Counted from the stretch's first letter, positions 24,016 through 33,131 are shown. The stretch: DNA of 64,000 nt from Streptomyces showdoensis (GCF_039535475.1 NZ_BAAAXG010000011.1:102978-166977); one strand, 5' to 3'. The notes: a model not told the origin generated them from the letters alone. A program made the numbers and translations.

Positions 24016-24912
24016 ATGACCCTGACCACGCCCACACCCGCGCCCGCGCCCGCCGGATCCGCCTCCGCGCCGCCCGGACGGCCCCCCGCCCGCAAGCCCC
24101 GCCACCCCTACCGGGCCGCCCTCGGCACCGCCCGCGGCCGCACCGGCCTGGTCCTCGTCGGCCTCGTCGTCGCCGCCGGCCTGCTCGCCCCGCTCCTCGC
24201 CGGCCACGGCCCCACCGACCAGAGCGCCCTGTCCCTCGCCGGACCCGGCACCCCGGGCCACCCGCTGGGCACCGACGACCTGGGCCGCGACCTGCTCGCC
24301 CGCCTCCTCTACGGCATCCGGGCCGACCTCGGCATCATCGCCGTCGCCGTCCCGCTCGGCGCCGCCCTCGGCTGCCTCGCCGCGCTCCTCGCCGCCGTCC
24401 ACCCCGCCGCCGACACGCTCGTCCAGCGCGCCTTCGACCTGGTCCTCGCCTTCCCCGGGCTGATCCTCGCGCTCGCCGTCACGGCCGTCCTCGGCCCCGG
24501 CCCGCTGCCCGTGATCCTCGTCATCGCCCTCGCCGAGATCCCCGCCTTCGGACGGCTGCTGCGCACCGGGATCCTCGTCCAGCGGGAACGCGAGTACGTC
24601 ACCGCCGCCCGCGTCGGCGGCACCGCGCCCGGCCGGATCCTCACCCGCCACATCCTGCCCAACGCCGCCGACCCGCTCGTCGTGCAGATCGCCGTCTCCC
24701 TCACCGTCGCCGTCTTCATCGAGGGCGCCATGAGCTTCCTCGGCGTCGGCGTACGGCCCCCGCAACCCACCCTCGGAGCCGTCCTCAGCCAGTCCATGCC
24801 CTACCTCGCCCAGGCCCCGCACTTCGCCGCGGGACCTCTGATCACCGTGACCGTCCTCGTCCTCGGCCTCTCCCTGATCGCCGAGGCCCTGAACCGGGAG
24901 ACCCGCCGATGA
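24016..24912 (+). CDS. ABC transporter permease (DppC type)
   Basis: The protein is 298 residues. The ATG at 24016 has GGGAG eight bases upstream; an in-frame GTG at 24007 is possible. A hydrophilic N-terminus precedes LVLVGLVVAAGLLAPLLAG, then HPLGTDDLGRDLLARLLYGI, the diagnostic DppC motif, several membrane segments, and the EAA loop EYVTAARVGGTAPGRILTRH. It pairs with the upstream permease to form the channel. Its stop overlaps the ATPase start by four bases (ATGA). Confidence 0.93.
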   Translation: MTLTTPTPAPAPAGSASAPPGRPPARKPRHPYRAALGTARGRTGLVLVGLVVAAGLLAPLLAGHGPTDQSALSLAGPGTPGHPLGTDDLGRDLLARLLYGIRADLGIIAVAVPLGAALGCLAALLAAVHPAADTLVQRAFDLVLAFPGLILALAVTAVLGPGPLPVILVIALAEIPAFGRLLRTGILVQREREYVTAARVGGTAPGRILTRHILPNAADPLVVQIAVSLTVAVFIEGAMSFLGVGVRPPQPTLGAVLSQSMPYLAQAPHFAAGPLITVTVLVLGLSLIAEALNRETRR

Positions 24913-26768
24913 CCCACCCGGTACCCGAGCCGGCGTCCGCCCCGCTCCTCGAAGTCAGCGGCCTCGACGTCGAGTTCACCACCCCCGACGGCGGCACGCT
25001 GCGGGCCGTGCGCGACGTCTCCTTCACCCTGCGGCGCGGCGAGACCCTCGCCGTCGTCGGCGAGTCCGGCTCCGGCAAGTCCACCGCGGCCCTCGCCCTG
25101 CTCCGCATGCTCCCCGGCACCGGCAGGATCACCGCGGGCTCCGTCCGTCTCGACGGGCGGGAACTCACCACCGCGGGCGAGTCCGAGCTGCGGGCCGTCC
25201 GCGGGGCGCGCATTGGCATGATCTTCCAGGACCCGATGACCGCCCTCAACCCGGTCCTCACGGCCGGGAACCACCTCGACGAGGTGCTGCGCGCCCACCG
25301 GTACGGGGACCGGGCGGCCCGCCGGGCACGGGCCCGCGAACTCCTCGACCTGGTCGGCATCCCCGACGCGGCCCGCCGCCTCGACGACCACCCCCACCAG
25401 TTCTCCGGCGGCCAGCGCCAGCGCATCCTCATCGCCATGGCCCTGGCCGGCGAACCCGACATCCTCCTCGCCGACGAACCCACCACCGCCCTCGACGCCA
25501 CCGTCCAGGACCAGATCCTCACCCTGCTCGCCGACCTCGGCCGCACGACCGGCACCGCGCTCGTCCTCATCACCCACAACATGGGAGTCGTCGCCCGCGC
25601 CTGCTCCCGCGTCCTCGTCATGTACGGCGGCACCGTCGTCGAGGACGGCCCCACCGCCGAGGTCCTCACCCGGCCCCGCCACCCCTACACCGCGGGTCTC
25701 CTCGCCGCCGTGCCCCGGCTCTCCGCCCCCTCCGGCACCCGGCTGACCGGCATCCCCGGCAACCCGCCCGACCCGACCCTCCTCGGCGACGGCTGCGCCT
25801 TCGCCGACCGCTGCGCCTTCGTCACCGACCGGTGCCGCACGGCCGCCCCCGCCACGGTCACGCTCGACCCCGGCGTACGCGTCGCCTGCGTGCTCGCCAC
25901 CGAGCGCACCGAGCCCCTGCCGCCGCCCCCGCCCCCGGTCCGCATCGACCGGCCGGAGCCCGGGGCCGTCGTCCTCGCGGCCGAGTCGCTGCGGAAGACC
26001 TACGGGCGCCGCGGCCGGCGCTCCTTCACCGCCCTCGACGACGTGTCGCTCACCCTCGCCGCGGGCGAGACCCTCGGCATCGTCGGCGAGTCCGGCTCCG
26101 GCAAGTCCACCCTCGCCCGGGTCCTCGCCCACGCCCACCCCGCCGACGCCGGCCGGCTGCTCCTCGAAGGCCGGGACGTCACCCGCCCCTCCCGCCGCGA
26201 CCTGCACGCCGTACGGCGCCGCGTCCAGATGGTCTTCCAGGACCCGTACGCCTCCCTCGACCCCCGCATGACCGTCGGCGAGACCGTCGGCGAACCGCTG
26301 CGCGCCTTCGGCCTCGGCGACCGGGCGGAACGCGGGCGCCGGGTCGCCGAACTTCTGGCGCTGGTCGGCCTGGACCCGGCCGTCGCCGACCGCAGGCCCC
26401 GCTCCTTCTCCGGCGGCCAGCGCCAGCGCATCGGCATCGCCCGAGCGCTCGCCCCCGAACCCGCCGTCCTGATCTGCGACGAACCCGTCTCCGCGCTCGA
26501 CGTCTCCGTCCAGGCCCAGATCGTCGGTCTGCTCACCGACCTCCAGCGGGACCTGGGCCTCGCCCTGGTCTTCATCGCCCACGACCTCGCCGTCGTCCGC
26601 CAGGTCAGCCACCGCATCGCCGTCATGCACCAGGGCCGGATCGTGGAGACCGGCAGCGCCGACGAGCTCTGCGAGCACCCGCGCGACCCGTACACCCGCG
26701 CCCTGCTGGCCGCCGCCCCCGAACCCGTACCGGCGGCACCGCTCCTGACCGCGGGGGCGGTCGCATGA
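24909..26768 (+). CDS. Fused DppD-DppF ABC transporter ATPase
   Basis: The protein is 619 residues with two complete ATPase domains. Domain 1 (about 12-330): Walker A GESGSGKSTAAL, signature QFSGGQRQRI, Walker B ILLADEPTTALD, H-loop LITHNMG, then the Cys-rich oligopeptide tail (CAFADRCAFVTDRC). Domain 2 (about 345-600): GESGSGKSTLAR, SFSGGQRQRIG, VLICDEPVSALD, FIAHDLA. The linker contains LPPPPPPV. Both halves look active, so the fusion can form the heterodimeric motor of a Dpp-type importer by itself. Its stop overlaps the ATG of the formylglycine-generating enzyme by four bases. Confidence 0.95.
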   Translation: MTHPVPEPASAPLLEVSGLDVEFTTPDGGTLRAVRDVSFTLRRGETLAVVGESGSGKSTAALALLRMLPGTGRITAGSVRLDGRELTTAGESELRAVRGARIGMIFQDPMTALNPVLTAGNHLDEVLRAHRYGDRAARRARARELLDLVGIPDAARRLDDHPHQFSGGQRQRILIAMALAGEPDILLADEPTTALDATVQDQILTLLADLGRTTGTALVLITHNMGVVARACSRVLVMYGGTVVEDGPTAEVLTRPRHPYTAGLLAAVPRLSAPSGTRLTGIPGNPPDPTLLGDGCAFADRCAFVTDRCRTAAPATVTLDPGVRVACVLATERTEPLPPPPPPVRIDRPEPGAVVLAAESLRKTYGRRGRRSFTALDDVSLTLAAGETLGIVGESGSGKSTLARVLAHAHPADAGRLLLEGRDVTRPSRRDLHAVRRRVQMVFQDPYASLDPRMTVGETVGEPLRAFGLGDRAERGRRVAELLALVGLDPAVADRRPRSFSGGQRQRIGIARALAPEPAVLICDEPVSALDVSVQAQIVGLLTDLQRDLGLALVFIAHDLAVVRQVSHRIAVMHQGRIVETGSADELCEHPRDPYTRALLAAAPEPVPAAPLLTAGAVA

Positions 26769-27712
26769 GCGCCTGCTGCTCGCCCGGCCGCCCGTGCACG
26801 GGGGAGGGGGCACGGGCCACGGAATTCCTTCCGCTCCCGAAGATACGAAGGACCGGACGGCACACGCCCGTGCGGCCCATGGCCGAACTCCCCGGCGGCA
26901 CCTTCGCGATGGGCGACCCGGTCGGCGAGGGCCACCCCGCCGACCGGGAGGGACCCGTCCGCCAGGTGACCGTCGCCCCCTTCGCCATCGACACCACCGC
27001 GGTCACCAACGCGCAGTACGCGCGGTTCGTGACGGACACCGGACACCGCACCGACGCCGAACGGTACGGCTCCTCCTACGTGTTCCACCTGCTGCTCCAC
27101 CCCGCCGCCGAGCCCCACGTCCTCGGCCGGGTGGCGAACGCCCCCTGGTGGCTCGGTGTCGAAGGCGCCGCCTGGCACAGCCCCGAAGGGCCCGGCTCCG
27201 GCATCGAGGGGCGCGAGGACCACCCCGTCGTCCACATCAGCCACGACGACGCCACCGCCTACTGCGACTGGGCCGGCCTCCGGCTGCCCACCGAGGCCGA
27301 ATGGGAGTACGCGGCCCGCGGCGGCCTCGACGGCGCCCGCTACCCCTGGGGCGACGCCCTCGCCCCGGACGGGCAGGAACGGTGCAACATCTGGCAGGGC
27401 ACCTTCCCGCACCACTCCGACCGACCCGGCGGACGCACCGGCACCGTGCCCGTCACCGCCTACGCACCCAACGGCCACGGCCTGCACAACACCTCGGGCA
27501 ACGTGTGGGAGTGGTGCTCCGACCCCTTCGCGCCCCCGTCCCCGCTCGGCGGGCCCGTCGAACGCGTCATCCGCGGCGGCTCCTACCTCTGCCACGACTC
27601 CTACTGCAACCGCTACCGCGTCGCCGCCCGCTCCCACAACACGCCCGACTCCTCCACCGGCCACGGCGGCTTCCGCTGCGCCCGCTCACTCACCGGAGAC
27701 CTCCCCGCATGA
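26765..27712 (+). CDS. Formylglycine-generating enzyme (sulfatase-activating)
   Basis: The protein is 315 residues, close to the 314 of the characterised S. coelicolor enzyme. It converts the motif cysteine of Cys-type sulfatases to Calpha-formylglycine using oxygen and copper. Its two active-site cysteines are visible in SYLCHDSYCNRYRVAARS as Cys276 and Cys281. FGE-sulfatase fold motifs include ELPGGTFAMGDPVGEGHPAD, RLPTEAEWEYAARGG, HNTSGNVWEWCSDPF and TGHGGFRCA. The N-terminus has extra cysteines (MSACCSPGRPC). It is sandwiched with ATGA overlaps between the ATPase and the sulfatase, so it is made together with its client. Confidence 0.95.
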   Translation: MSACCSPGRPCTGEGARATEFLPLPKIRRTGRHTPVRPMAELPGGTFAMGDPVGEGHPADREGPVRQVTVAPFAIDTTAVTNAQYARFVTDTGHRTDAERYGSSYVFHLLLHPAAEPHVLGRVANAPWWLGVEGAAWHSPEGPGSGIEGREDHPVVHISHDDATAYCDWAGLRLPTEAEWEYAARGGLDGARYPWGDALAPDGQERCNIWQGTFPHHSDRPGGRTGTVPVTAYAPNGHGLHNTSGNVWEWCSDPFAPPSPLGGPVERVIRGGSYLCHDSYCNRYRVAARSHNTPDSSTGHGGFRCARSLTGDLPA

Positions 27713-30024
27713 CCACCAGCACCCGCCGCGACCCGTACGAGGGCTTCCCCGGCCGCGTCGGCCGCACCTTCGCCGAGTCCGAACCCGCCTGGCCCGCCCG
27801 CCCCGCGCCGCCCGCCAAGGCCCCCAACATCGTCGTCGTCCTCGTCGACGACCTGGGCTTCAGCGACATCGGACCCTTCGGCTCCGAGATCCCCACCCCC
27901 GTCCTCGACGCCCTCGCCGAGGACGGCGTCCGGCTCACCAACTACCACACCATGCCGCTGTGCTCACCGGCCCGCGCCGCCCTGCTCACCGGCCTCAACC
28001 CGCACCGCGTCGGCTACGCCATGGTCGCCAACGCCGACCCCGGATTCCCCGGATACGGGATGGAGGTCGCCGAGGACATCCCCACCCTCGCCGAACTCCT
28101 GCACGACTCCGGCTACGCCACCTACGCGGTCGGCAAGTGGCACCTCGTCCGCGACTCCGCCTCCAACGCCGCCGACGACCGCCGCAACTGGCCGCTGCGG
28201 AAGGGCTTCGACCAGTACTACGGGGTCCTCGAAGGGCTCACCAGCCTCTTCCACCCGCACCAGCTCGTCCGCGACAACAGCCCGCTGGACATCGACGAGT
28301 TCCCCGAGGGCTACTACTACACCGACGACATCACCGACCAGGCCATCTCCATGGTGACGTCGCTGCGCGCCCACGACCCCGACAAGCCGTTCTTCCTCTA
28401 CCTCGCCCACAACGCCGTCCACGGCCCCCTCCAGGCCAAGCCCGAGGACATCGCCCGCCACCGGGGCCGCTACGACGAGGGCTGGGACGCCCTGCGCGAG
28501 CGGCGCTTCGCCGCCCAGCTCGCCGCCGGGATCTTTCCGCTCGGAACGGAACTGCCCGCACGCAACAGCGAGGCCGGGCTCGACGTCCCCGCCTGGGACT
28601 CCCTCACCGAGGAGCAGCAGCGGCTCTACGCCCGCTACATGGAGGTGTACGCCGCCCTCGTCGACAACATCGACCAGAACCTCGGCCGGCTCACCGACAC
28701 CCTCGACGCCCTCGGCGAACTCGACAACACCGTCATCGTCTTCACCTCCGACAACGGCGGCACCGGAGAGGGCGGCGCCGAAGGCACCCGCTCCTACTTC
28801 AGCCGCTTCGTCCACCACCCGCGCCTGCCCGGCGACTGGGACCCCGACGTCGACCGCGACCCCGAGCTCATCGGCGGACCGCGCAGCCTCGTCCACTACC
28901 CGCGCGGCTGGGGCATGGCCTCCAACACCCCCTTCCGGCTCTACAAGGGCCACACCTACGCCGGCGGGGTCCGGGTCCCCTTCGTCCTGTCCTGGCCCGA
29001 AGGCGCCCGCGACGGACGGCTCGCCCGCGGACTGCGCCCCCAGTACCAGTACGTCACCGACATCGCCCCCACCCTCCTCGAACTCGCCGGCATCACCCGG
29101 CCCGAGGCCCGCCGAGGCATCCCCCTCCAGGAACCCGACGGCACGAGCTTCGCCCCGGTCCTCGCCGACCCCGCCCACGACTCCACCCACCCCGAGCAGT
29201 ACTGCGAGATGACCGGCAACCGCAGCCACTACCGCGACGGCCACAAGCTCGTCACCCTCCACCGCCCCGGTGCCCCCTACGATGACTCCGAGTGGGCCCT
29301 CTACGACATCCGCGCCGACCCCACCGAGATCCGCGACCTGGCCCCGCACCGGCCGGACCTGGTCGCGGAGCTGTCCAAGGCCTGGGAGGAGGCCGCGTGG
29401 CGCAACGGCGTCTTCCCGCTCCCCGACCACAGCGGGGCCCTCGCCCGCCGCAACCCGGCCGAACAGCGCCTCGCCCGCCCCCTCACCCTGCTCCCCGGCA
29501 CTCCCGAACTGGAGCGCTACCGCTCCTCCCGGCTGATCTCCCAGCGCTCCTTCGAGATCGCCGTCGCCGTCGACGAGTCCGCCGACGGCGTGCTCGTCTC
29601 GCACGGAGACCAGGGCGGCGGCTACAGCCTGTACGTCGAGCACGGCCGGCTCGTCCTCGCGTACAACGAGTACGGCGACCTCCACGAGACCGACGCCGGT
29701 CCGCTGGCCCCCGGAGCCCACGAGATCCTGCTCGCCGCGACCGCCGAGGAGGGCCTGCGCTGGCGCTTCACGGTCACCGTCGACGGCGAGCGGCGGGCCG
29801 CTCCCGACAGCGTCCACCAGCTGATCGGCATGGCGCCCTTCCAGGGCATCAGCATCGGCATCGACCGCAAGTCGCCCGTGTCCTGGCCGCTGTACGAACG
29901 CCGGGGTTCCTTCCGCTTCGAGGGGAAGCTCCGCTCGGTTACCTACCGCCCCGGACCGCCGGGACCGGACGCACCCGAGGCCGTGGCCGAGGCCCTGAAG
30001 GCGGCGGCCGCCGCCTTCGAGTGA
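27709..30024 (+). CDS. Large Cys-type arylsulfatase
   Basis: The protein is 771 residues, of the long arylsulfatase branch. Sulfatase motifs: NIVVVLVDDLGFSDIGPFG (metal Asp pair), TMPLCSPARAALLTGLNPHR (cysteine 85, becomes formylglycine), YAVGKWHL, FFLYLAHNAVHGPLQA, FTSDNGGTGEGG and RLYKGHTYAGGVRVPFVLSW. After about residue 560 there is a C-terminal beta-rich extension (AEQRLARPLTLLPGTPELER; SLYVEHGRLVLAYNEY) typical of this branch. There is no signal peptide, so sulfate esters are probably hydrolysed after import by the preceding transporter. Its ATG overlaps the stop of the FGE gene. It is last in the operon, followed by strong hairpins. Confidence 0.95.
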   Translation: MTTSTRRDPYEGFPGRVGRTFAESEPAWPARPAPPAKAPNIVVVLVDDLGFSDIGPFGSEIPTPVLDALAEDGVRLTNYHTMPLCSPARAALLTGLNPHRVGYAMVANADPGFPGYGMEVAEDIPTLAELLHDSGYATYAVGKWHLVRDSASNAADDRRNWPLRKGFDQYYGVLEGLTSLFHPHQLVRDNSPLDIDEFPEGYYYTDDITDQAISMVTSLRAHDPDKPFFLYLAHNAVHGPLQAKPEDIARHRGRYDEGWDALRERRFAAQLAAGIFPLGTELPARNSEAGLDVPAWDSLTEEQQRLYARYMEVYAALVDNIDQNLGRLTDTLDALGELDNTVIVFTSDNGGTGEGGAEGTRSYFSRFVHHPRLPGDWDPDVDRDPELIGGPRSLVHYPRGWGMASNTPFRLYKGHTYAGGVRVPFVLSWPEGARDGRLARGLRPQYQYVTDIAPTLLELAGITRPEARRGIPLQEPDGTSFAPVLADPAHDSTHPEQYCEMTGNRSHYRDGHKLVTLHRPGAPYDDSEWALYDIRADPTEIRDLAPHRPDLVAELSKAWEEAAWRNGVFPLPDHSGALARRNPAEQRLARPLTLLPGTPELERYRSSRLISQRSFEIAVAVDESADGVLVSHGDQGGGYSLYVEHGRLVLAYNEYGDLHETDAGPLAPGAHEILLAATAEEGLRWRFTVTVDGERRAAPDSVHQLIGMAPFQGISIGIDRKSPVSWPLYERRGSFRFEGKLRSVTYRPGPPGPDAPEAVAEALKAAAAAFE
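28535..28551. repeat. Near-palindromic 17-mer, diverged copy 2
   Basis: TTCCGCTCGGAACGGAA, two differences from copy 1, inside the second sulfatase gene. Confidence 0.5.
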
Positions 30025-30029
30025 CGGGC

Positions 30030-30123
30030 GGGGCCCCAGTGGCGGGGCCCCAGGGTGAGGGAACGGGCGGGGCAAGGGGGGCAGGTGGGGGGCCGACGGC
30101 CCGGAAAATCCGGGCCGCCGGCC
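30030..30123 (+). terminator. Double hairpin ending the sulfatase operon
   Basis: GGGGCCCC repeated at 30030-30037 and 30044-30051 can pair across a 6-base loop. A second stem, CGGCCCGG/CCGGGCCG with AAAAT loop (30097-30117), is extended by GGCC pairs to 30091-30123. Confidence 0.65.
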
Positions 30124-30147
30124 CGCTGCCGCTGGCAGGATGCGGCC

Positions 30148-30657
30148 ATGACACTCACCGATCGCCGGATCCAGCCGCCCCTCACCGCCGACGAACGCAC
30201 CACCCTCACCGCCATGTTGGACTTCCAGCGGGACACGCTGGCGATGAAGTGCGAAGGGCTGACGGCGGACCAGCTCAAGGACCGCGCGATCAGTCCCTCC
30301 GGACTCTCGCTCCTCGGCCTCGTCCGGCACGCCGCCGAGGTCGAACGCGGCTGGTTCGTCAACGTGATCAACGGCGAGAGCAGCCGGAGCCCCTGGACCC
30401 CGGCCGGCTCCACCGACCGGGCCGACTTCGACGTGGACGACGCCGACGTCGACGAGGCCTTCGCGGTCTGGCGCGAGGAGTGCGGGCGCGCCCGCGCGAT
30501 CGTCGACGCGGCCGCGTCGCTCGACGTGACCGGACGCCTCGGCGAGGAGGTCTTCTCGCTGCGCTACGTCCTCGCCCACATGATCGAGGAGTACGCCCGC
30601 CACAACGGGCACGCCGACCTGCTGCGCGAGCGCATCGACGGCGAGACGGGCGAGTAG
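30148..30657 (+). CDS. DinB superfamily protein (DUF664)
   Basis: The protein is 169 residues; the ATG at 30148 follows AGGA. It is a four-helix bundle of the DinB/YfiT type. The metal-binding histidine positions are visible: SLLGLVRHAAEVERGWF and LRYVLAHMIEEYARHNGHAD. Many Streptomyces paralogues exist; some are mycothiol-dependent transferases or isomerases. The specific reaction is unknown. Confidence 0.88.
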   Translation: MTLTDRRIQPPLTADERTTLTAMLDFQRDTLAMKCEGLTADQLKDRAISPSGLSLLGLVRHAAEVERGWFVNVINGESSRSPWTPAGSTDRADFDVDDADVDEAFAVWREECGRARAIVDAAASLDVTGRLGEEVFSLRYVLAHMIEEYARHNGHADLLRERIDGETGE

Positions 30658-30690
30658 CGGCCCCCGGTCGCCCGGACGTTCTTCCGTCCG

Positions 30691-30707
30691 TTCCGCTCCG
30701 AGAGGAA
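30691..30707. repeat. Near-palindromic 17-mer, copy 3
   Basis: TTCCGCTCCGAGAGGAA, one difference from copy 1, in the intergenic gap upstream of a GNAT gene. Confidence 0.55.
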
Positions 30708-30752
30708 GAAACTCCTGGTGGAGTGCGTGCCGGCCGCTGCTATCGTCGCCGC

Positions 30753-31283
30753 ATGCCGCAGCTGATCAGCCCCACCGCGCGACTCCACACCTCCTGGCTC
30801 GAGGCCCACGCCGAATGGAGTCCCGGCGCCAACCAGGACGGCTCCGGGATGCGGCTCTCCGCGGACCACGCCTTCGCCGTCCCCGAGGTCTTCGCCTCCT
30901 GGGTGGGCCGGCTCCGCGAACAGTCCGACCCGGCCCGCCCCCAGCCCGAGGGCCGCGTCCACGCCACCCACTGGTGGATCGTCGAGGACGACACCTACCT
31001 CGGCGCGATCGACCTGCGGCACGAGCTCAACGACTTCCTCCTCCGGGCCGGCGGCCACATCGGCTACAGCATCCGCCCCTCCGCCCGCCGCCGGGGCCTC
31101 GCCACCTGGGCGCTCGCCGCCGTCCTCCCCGAGGCCCGGGCCCTCGGCATGACCCGGGTCCTGCTCACCTGCGACGACACCAACACCGCCTCGGCGCGCA
31201 CCATCGTGCGCAACGGCGGCGTCCTGGAGGACGTCCGCTCCACCGAACTCGGCCTCAAGCGCCGCTACTGGATCGAGCTGTAG
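30753..31283 (+). CDS. GNAT family N-acetyltransferase
   Basis: The protein is 176 residues. Motif A is GYSIRPSARRRGLATWALAA with the RRxGxA acetyl-CoA loop, and motif B is CDDTNTASARTIVRNGG. The central VEDDTYLGAIDLRHELNDFL fits the COG3981-type predicted acetyltransferases. The substrate is unknown. Its last 19 bases overlap the convergent gene at 31265. Confidence 0.88.
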   Translation: MPQLISPTARLHTSWLEAHAEWSPGANQDGSGMRLSADHAFAVPEVFASWVGRLREQSDPARPQPEGRVHATHWWIVEDDTYLGAIDLRHELNDFLLRAGGHIGYSIRPSARRRGLATWALAAVLPEARALGMTRVLLTCDDTNTASARTIVRNGGVLEDVRSTELGLKRRYWIEL

Positions 31284-31639
31284 GCGTCCGTCATGCAGTC
31301 CGCCGCGCACCGGCCGCGCTCGTACGCGTGGCGCAGCGCGGCGGCCGCGTGCGCCCGGCTGACCTCCTCGTACCCGAAGCGCTCGTGGGCCAGCCGTACG
31401 ACCGACTCGACGGTGACGATGGCGGGTTCGCCCCGTCCGGCCGCACCCCGTGCGGAGGCGATCGCCAACTCCGCCGAACGGGTCAGCGCCCGCACGTAGT
31501 TCTGCCAGGCGGCCCGCCGCGCCCGACGCGGCGCCGGCGGGCGCACGGCCCGCCCCTTCCAGCGGACGCCCGCCGCGACGAGGACGGCGCCGGACGCCAC
31601 GACCAGGGCTCCGAGGAGGTCCTCGGGACTCACGTTCAC
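31265..31639 (-). CDS. Hypothetical single-pass membrane protein
   Basis: The protein is 124 residues; the GTG at 31639 has GAAGG eight bases upstream. One membrane segment near the N-terminus (LLGALVVASGAVLVAAGVRW) is followed by a basic, alanine-rich cytoplasmic tail with helices (VRALTRSAELAIASARGAAG; VVRLAHERFGYEEVSRAHAA) and a CAADC motif near the end. I do not recognise a family. Confidence 0.65.
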   Translation of the reverse strand: MNVSPEDLLGALVVASGAVLVAAGVRWKGRAVRPPAPRRARRAAWQNYVRALTRSAELAIASARGAAGRGEPAIVTVESVVRLAHERFGYEEVSRAHAAAALRHAYERGRCAADCMTDAYSSIQ

Positions 31640-31709
31640 ACCGGCAGCCTTCCCCCGCGGGGGAGCGGGCAACCGGGCGCGGCCGGCCTCCGCCGCACGG
31701 CGTCATCCG

Positions 31710-33131
31710 TCATCCGTCGGCCGCCGTGCCCCTCGCCGGCAGCACCGTCCCCGGCGCCGTCCCCAGCACCGGCACCGCCGCCGGGTCGTCGAGCACGGCG
31801 TCCCGCCCGTAGGTGAGCGCGCCCGCCAGCGCCGCGTCCGCGCCCAGGGCGCCCGGGACCGGTTCGGGGACCAGCCGGTCCGCGAAGGCGCGGCGGCCGG
31901 AGAGCCGGGCCTCCAGGCCTCGCCGCAGCCACGGGTGCCAGTCGGCGAGGTAGCCGCCGAGGACGACCTCGTCGGCGTCGAGCAGGCTCGTGACGGCGAG
32001 CACGGCCGCGCCCAGCACCTCGCCGGCGGCGTCGAGGGCGTCCAGCGCCCTCCGCTCCCCGGCCTCCAGGGCGTTGCCGAGGGCCGACAGGGCCGCGTCC
32101 GTGCCCTCGACGGCGCGCAGCCCGGCGAGCCCGGCCGCGTCGGTGAGCGCCTCGGGCCCCACGTACAGGGCGAGGCAGCCGCGGCCGCCGCAGGCGCACG
32201 GCGGCCCGTCGAGGGCGACGGGCATGTGGCCCGGTTCGCCCGCCACTCCGTGGCCGCCGGTGTGGATGCGCCCGTCGAGGACGAGCCCGCCCCCGACGCC
32301 GATGTCGGCTTTGAGGTACGCGAGGGAGCGCGGCGGCACGGTGCGCCGCCGGGCCAGGGCCCGGTACTCGGCGAGCGCGGCCAGGTTGGCGTCGTTGACG
32401 AGCACCAACGGGAGCTCCGCGGCGCCGACTTCGGGGCCGTCCGGGGCGTCCGCGGCGCCGCCGTCCGGGCCTCCGCCCGGGCCGCCGTCCAGGCCGCTGC
32501 CGGGGCCGACGTGCCCGCCGGGGCCGCTGTCGGGCCCCCCGTGCCGAAGCTCGGCGCGTACGAGCCCCGCCAGGTCGACCGGTCCCCGCCAGCCGAAGTC
32601 GGTGCTGAACGCCCGGGCGCCGCCGACACCGTCGGGACCGTGCCCGTCGTGCTCGTGGACCGGTCCCGGCATCGCCATCACCGCGCCCCACAGGTGCGCC
32701 CCCGGGACGGCCAGCGCGGCCGCCCGGGCCTCGCGCAGCGCGTCCGCGACGGCGCGGGCGAGGGGCAGCGGGTCGCCGTGCGGGGTGCGGTGGGGGAGCG
32801 AGGCGCGGTACACGGCCTCGCCCGCGAGGTCGGCGGCCGCCACCTGCAGCCGCTCGCGGGTGATCCGCACCGCGAGGGTGAGCACCCGCCCCGGCACCAA
32901 CTCCAGCGTCCGGCGGGGCCGCCCGCGGCCGCCCGCCGGGGCCAGCCCCGCCTCCCGCACCAGACCGCGGTCGATGAGGTCGGCGGTGAGGGCGGTGAGC
33001 GAGCCGTGGGCCAGCCCGGTCGCGGCCGAGACCTCGCTGCGCGAGCCGGGGCCGTGGTCGGCGAGCCGGCGCAGCGCGCGGGACAGGTTGAGACGGCGTA
33101 CGGCGGCGGAGTCGGCAGGTGGTGCGGGCAC
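31710..33131 (-). CDS. ROK family transcriptional regulator (second)
   Basis: The protein is 473 residues; the GTG at 33131 has GGAG about ten bases upstream. The N-terminal winged helix is RALRRLADHGPGSRSEVSAA followed by TGLAHGSLTALTADLIDRGL. The ROK fold carries the zinc motif CACGGRGCLALY and KADIGVGGGLVLDG. A glycine/proline/aspartate-rich insertion of about 40 residues (PGSGLDGGPGGGPDGGAADA in part) interrupts the sugar-binding domain. It is divergent from the MFS transporter and carboxylesterase genes, with palindromic sites between, so it is the probable repressor of that pair. Confidence 0.9.
   Translation of the reverse strand: MPAPPADSAAVRRLNLSRALRRLADHGPGSRSEVSAATGLAHGSLTALTADLIDRGLVREAGLAPAGGRGRPRRTLELVPGRVLTLAVRITRERLQVAAADLAGEAVYRASLPHRTPHGDPLPLARAVADALREARAAALAVPGAHLWGAVMAMPGPVHEHDGHGPDGVGGARAFSTDFGWRGPVDLAGLVRAELRHGGPDSGPGGHVGPGSGLDGGPGGGPDGGAADAPDGPEVGAAELPLVLVNDANLAALAEYRALARRRTVPPRSLAYLKADIGVGGGLVLDGRIHTGGHGVAGEPGHMPVALDGPPCACGGRGCLALYVGPEALTDAAGLAGLRAVEGTDAALSALGNALEAGERRALDALDAAGEVLGAAVLAVTSLLDADEVVLGGYLADWHPWLRRGLEARLSGRRAFADRLVPEPVPGALGADAALAGALTYGRDAVLDDPAAVPVLGTAPGTVLPARGTAADG

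Noticed and set aside
22113..24900. Long plus-strand frame upstream of the fused ATPase
   Set aside because: It is out of frame with the binding-protein and permease genes and rich in Arg/Pro; the real ATPase begins at the ATG at 24909.
26794..27709. Apparent N-terminal extension of the large sulfatase
   Set aside because: The frame overlaps the FGE gene and is Arg-rich; the sulfatase ATG at 27709 overlaps the FGE stop and starts the recognisable domain.
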